A DNA stretch of 64,000 nucleotides from Tunturibacter gelidoferens (GTDB lineage Bacteria; Acidobacteriota; Terriglobia; Terriglobales; Acidobacteriaceae), in the NCBI RefSeq assembly GCF_040358255.1, contig NZ_CP132938.1, positions 3,658,001 through 3,722,000 on the forward strand, written 5' to 3'. The first letter of the stretch is position 1; every line of letters begins with the position of its first letter. Shown here piece after piece: positions 62,954-64,000 of the stretch. The notes beneath the pieces were generated by a model. The model saw nothing but the letters and a program-made list of their open reading frames with translations. It made no database searches and was not told the origin of the DNA. A program made the translations under genes and the position numbers.

Positions 62954-63470
62954 TCATCTTCTCCGCTTCTTGCAACGAACCGCCACAAGGCAACGATTCG
63001 ATAGTTCTGTAAATCGGTACATGACTCAACTCTGCCGCATACTCCTCGGCATCATCCGGATGGCTGATCAAATCCCGCGAATCCGGCTTGTAGTACTTCA
63101 CGTGAAAACTTCCAACCGTTCCATCGGCCTCTGGGTAAAGATTAGCTTCACCCAGCCACTGACCCCACATCTCCACACTTCCAAGCAACGCGGTCAGCCT
63201 TCCAGCGCTGTCGAACTTGTAATCAAAAACAACTTCATGATCCGGATAAAACTGCCGCAATCGAGCCGCTTCGAGCACGGTTCCCGCAAAGGAAAGCTCC
63301 GCAAACACTGTTCCAGCCCGTGGATTGATCAGTGGCTGAAACCGTTGCAAGCTCCACGCGCCGTTCATCGCGTGTGTGCAGTACACAGCTTTTGTCTTTC
63401 TCTTGACTCCAAAAACAGAAGAAGAAAACAGAAGCAGCACCATGAGAAAAGTGCCACCTCGCAAAATCAT
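62937..63470 (-). CDS. Unknown exported protein inserted between carA and carB
   Basis: 177 residues. A signal peptide ([20 protein letters not shown]) is followed by a soluble domain: [60 protein letters not shown]. Two Cys (THA-near Cys and ESLPCGGS). No family recognised. The start codon follows the carA stop codon directly, and the end overlaps carB. An exported protein has no obvious role in carbamoyl phosphate synthesis, so it likely only shares the transcript. Confidence 0.8.
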   Translation of the reverse strand: MILRGGTFLMVLLLFSSSVFGVKRKTKAVYCTHAMNGAWSLQRFQPLINPRAGTVFAELSFAGTVLEAARLRQFYPDHEVVFDYKFDSAGRLTALLGSVEMWGQWLGEANLYPEADGTVGSFHVKYYKPDSRDLISHPDDAEEYAAELSHVPIYRTIESLPCGGSLQEAEKMNATQE

Positions 63471-64000
63471 CTACTTCTTCCACTCTTCCATCATCTTCCG
63501 GAAATCCTTGAAGAGATAATGCGAGTCGTGCGGCCCCGGACTAGCCTCCGGATGGTACTGCACACTGAACATCGGGTCCGTTTTATGCTTCAAACCAGCC
63601 AGTGTCTGATCGTTCAGATTCGTATGCGTCTTCTCCACTGTCTTCTCATCCAGAGACTTCGGATCGACAGCGAAGTTATGATTCTGCGCAGTAATCTCAA
63701 CCTTCCCCGTCTGATGATTCATGATCGGGTGGTTTCCGCCGTGGTGCCCGAACTTCAGCTTGTAGGTCGTACCGCCCAGCGCCAGCCCAAAGATCTGGTG
63801 GCCAAGACAGATCCCGAAGATCGGCGCCTTCCCCTGCAACTGCTTCACATTCTCAACCGCATACTCCAGCGGCTCAGGATCGCCCGGCCCATTCGAGAAG
63901 AACACCCCATCCGGCTCCATCGCCAGCACATCCGCAGCCGAAGTCTTCGCCGGAACCACGGTCACGCGGCAGTTCTCCCGCGTCAGCATCCGCAGGATAT
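63471..64000 (-). CDS. carA: Carbamoyl-phosphate synthase small chain, C-terminal part
   Basis: Class I glutamine amidotransferase half that delivers ammonia to CarB. The visible 176 residues hold the nucleophile elbow [18 protein letters not shown] (Cys) and the His-Glu pair in [39 protein letters not shown] is the family start of the GATase domain. Runs off the right edge: codons before the first Met in view (ILR) stay open. The TAG stop is followed at once by the ATG of the unknown exported gene. Confidence 0.95.
   Translation of the reverse strand, partial: ILRMLTRENCRVTVVPAKTSAADVLAMEPDGVFFSNGPGDPEPLEYAVENVKQLQGKAPIFGICLGHQIFGLALGGTTYKLKFGHHGGNHPIMNHQTGKVEITAQNHNFAVDPKSLDEKTVEKTHTNLNDQTLAGLKHKTDPMFSVQYHPEASPGPHDSHYLFKDFRKMMEEWKK

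Noticed and set aside
61034-63004. Very long plus-strand open frame opposite carB
   Set aside because: Arg/His-rich shadow of a highly biased coding strand; carB is unmistakable on the other strand.

Overview
The window looks like a chromosomal segment of a GC-rich, diderm soil bacterium, most likely an Acidobacteriota (Terriglobia, Edaphobacter/Granulicella/Terriglobus-like). That placement is inferred from the gene content: a hopanoid operon, a complete Tol-Pal operon with a Pal carrying an extra domain, a PEP-CTERM protein, type III PKS genes and many intergenic palindromic repeats. No database search was possible. I saw no tRNA, rRNA, CRISPR array or intact insertion sequence.

Layout. 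0-4.3 kb (minus strand): an OmpR/HisKA two-component pair, then a PadR regulator, a TolC-type outer membrane channel and the start of an RND pump. 4.9-9.6 kb: a type III polyketide synthase overlapping a methyltransferase, and an FAD oxidoreductase separated from them by a DUF2306 membrane protein and an opposing exported protein. 9.7-17 kb is an accessory stretch: YceI, a truncated multicopper oxidase, a small Cys-rich ORF broken by an in-frame TGA, small secreted and membrane proteins, an IS-like remnant with a weak dif-like site, a glycosyltransferase, thiS and thiD, a bulb-type lectin with a possible structured leader, and a 90-bp tandem repeat array. 17-30 kb: cupin, SDR and ArsR genes, htpG, a large secreted protein, pyrF, a PEP-CTERM protein, a broken S41 peptidase, three copies of a dispersed palindromic repeat, an amidinotransferase-fold protein, a 59-residue zinc-ribbon protein, a CPBP protease and accA.

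30-43 kb: dnaE, an HNH endonuclease, an M20 peptidase, two alpha/beta hydrolases, and a PDZ-containing membrane histidine kinase overlapping an NtrC-type sigma-54 activator. 42.6-50.3 kb is one minus-strand hopanoid operon: ispH, shc, hpnH, an unknown 149-residue protein, hpnA, hpnG and a zinc alcohol dehydrogenase. It links late isoprenoid synthesis to squalene cyclisation and C35 side-chain building. A metallothionein-like gene and recN lie upstream on the same strand. 52.5-58 kb is tolQ-tolR-tolA/tonB-tolB-pal-cpoB, the trans-envelope machine. 58-64 kb holds a DHDPS-like protein without its Schiff-base lysine, a membrane protein, and carB and carA separated by an unknown exported protein.

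Most worth a second look: the 51-residue metallothionein-like gene, the split PKS cluster with opposite base skew, the lectin/leader/repeat island at 15.5-16.8 kb, the TonB/TolA gene with no normal start codon, the dispersed repeat that supplies the pyrF stop codon, and two enzyme-fold proteins lacking the expected catalytic residue.
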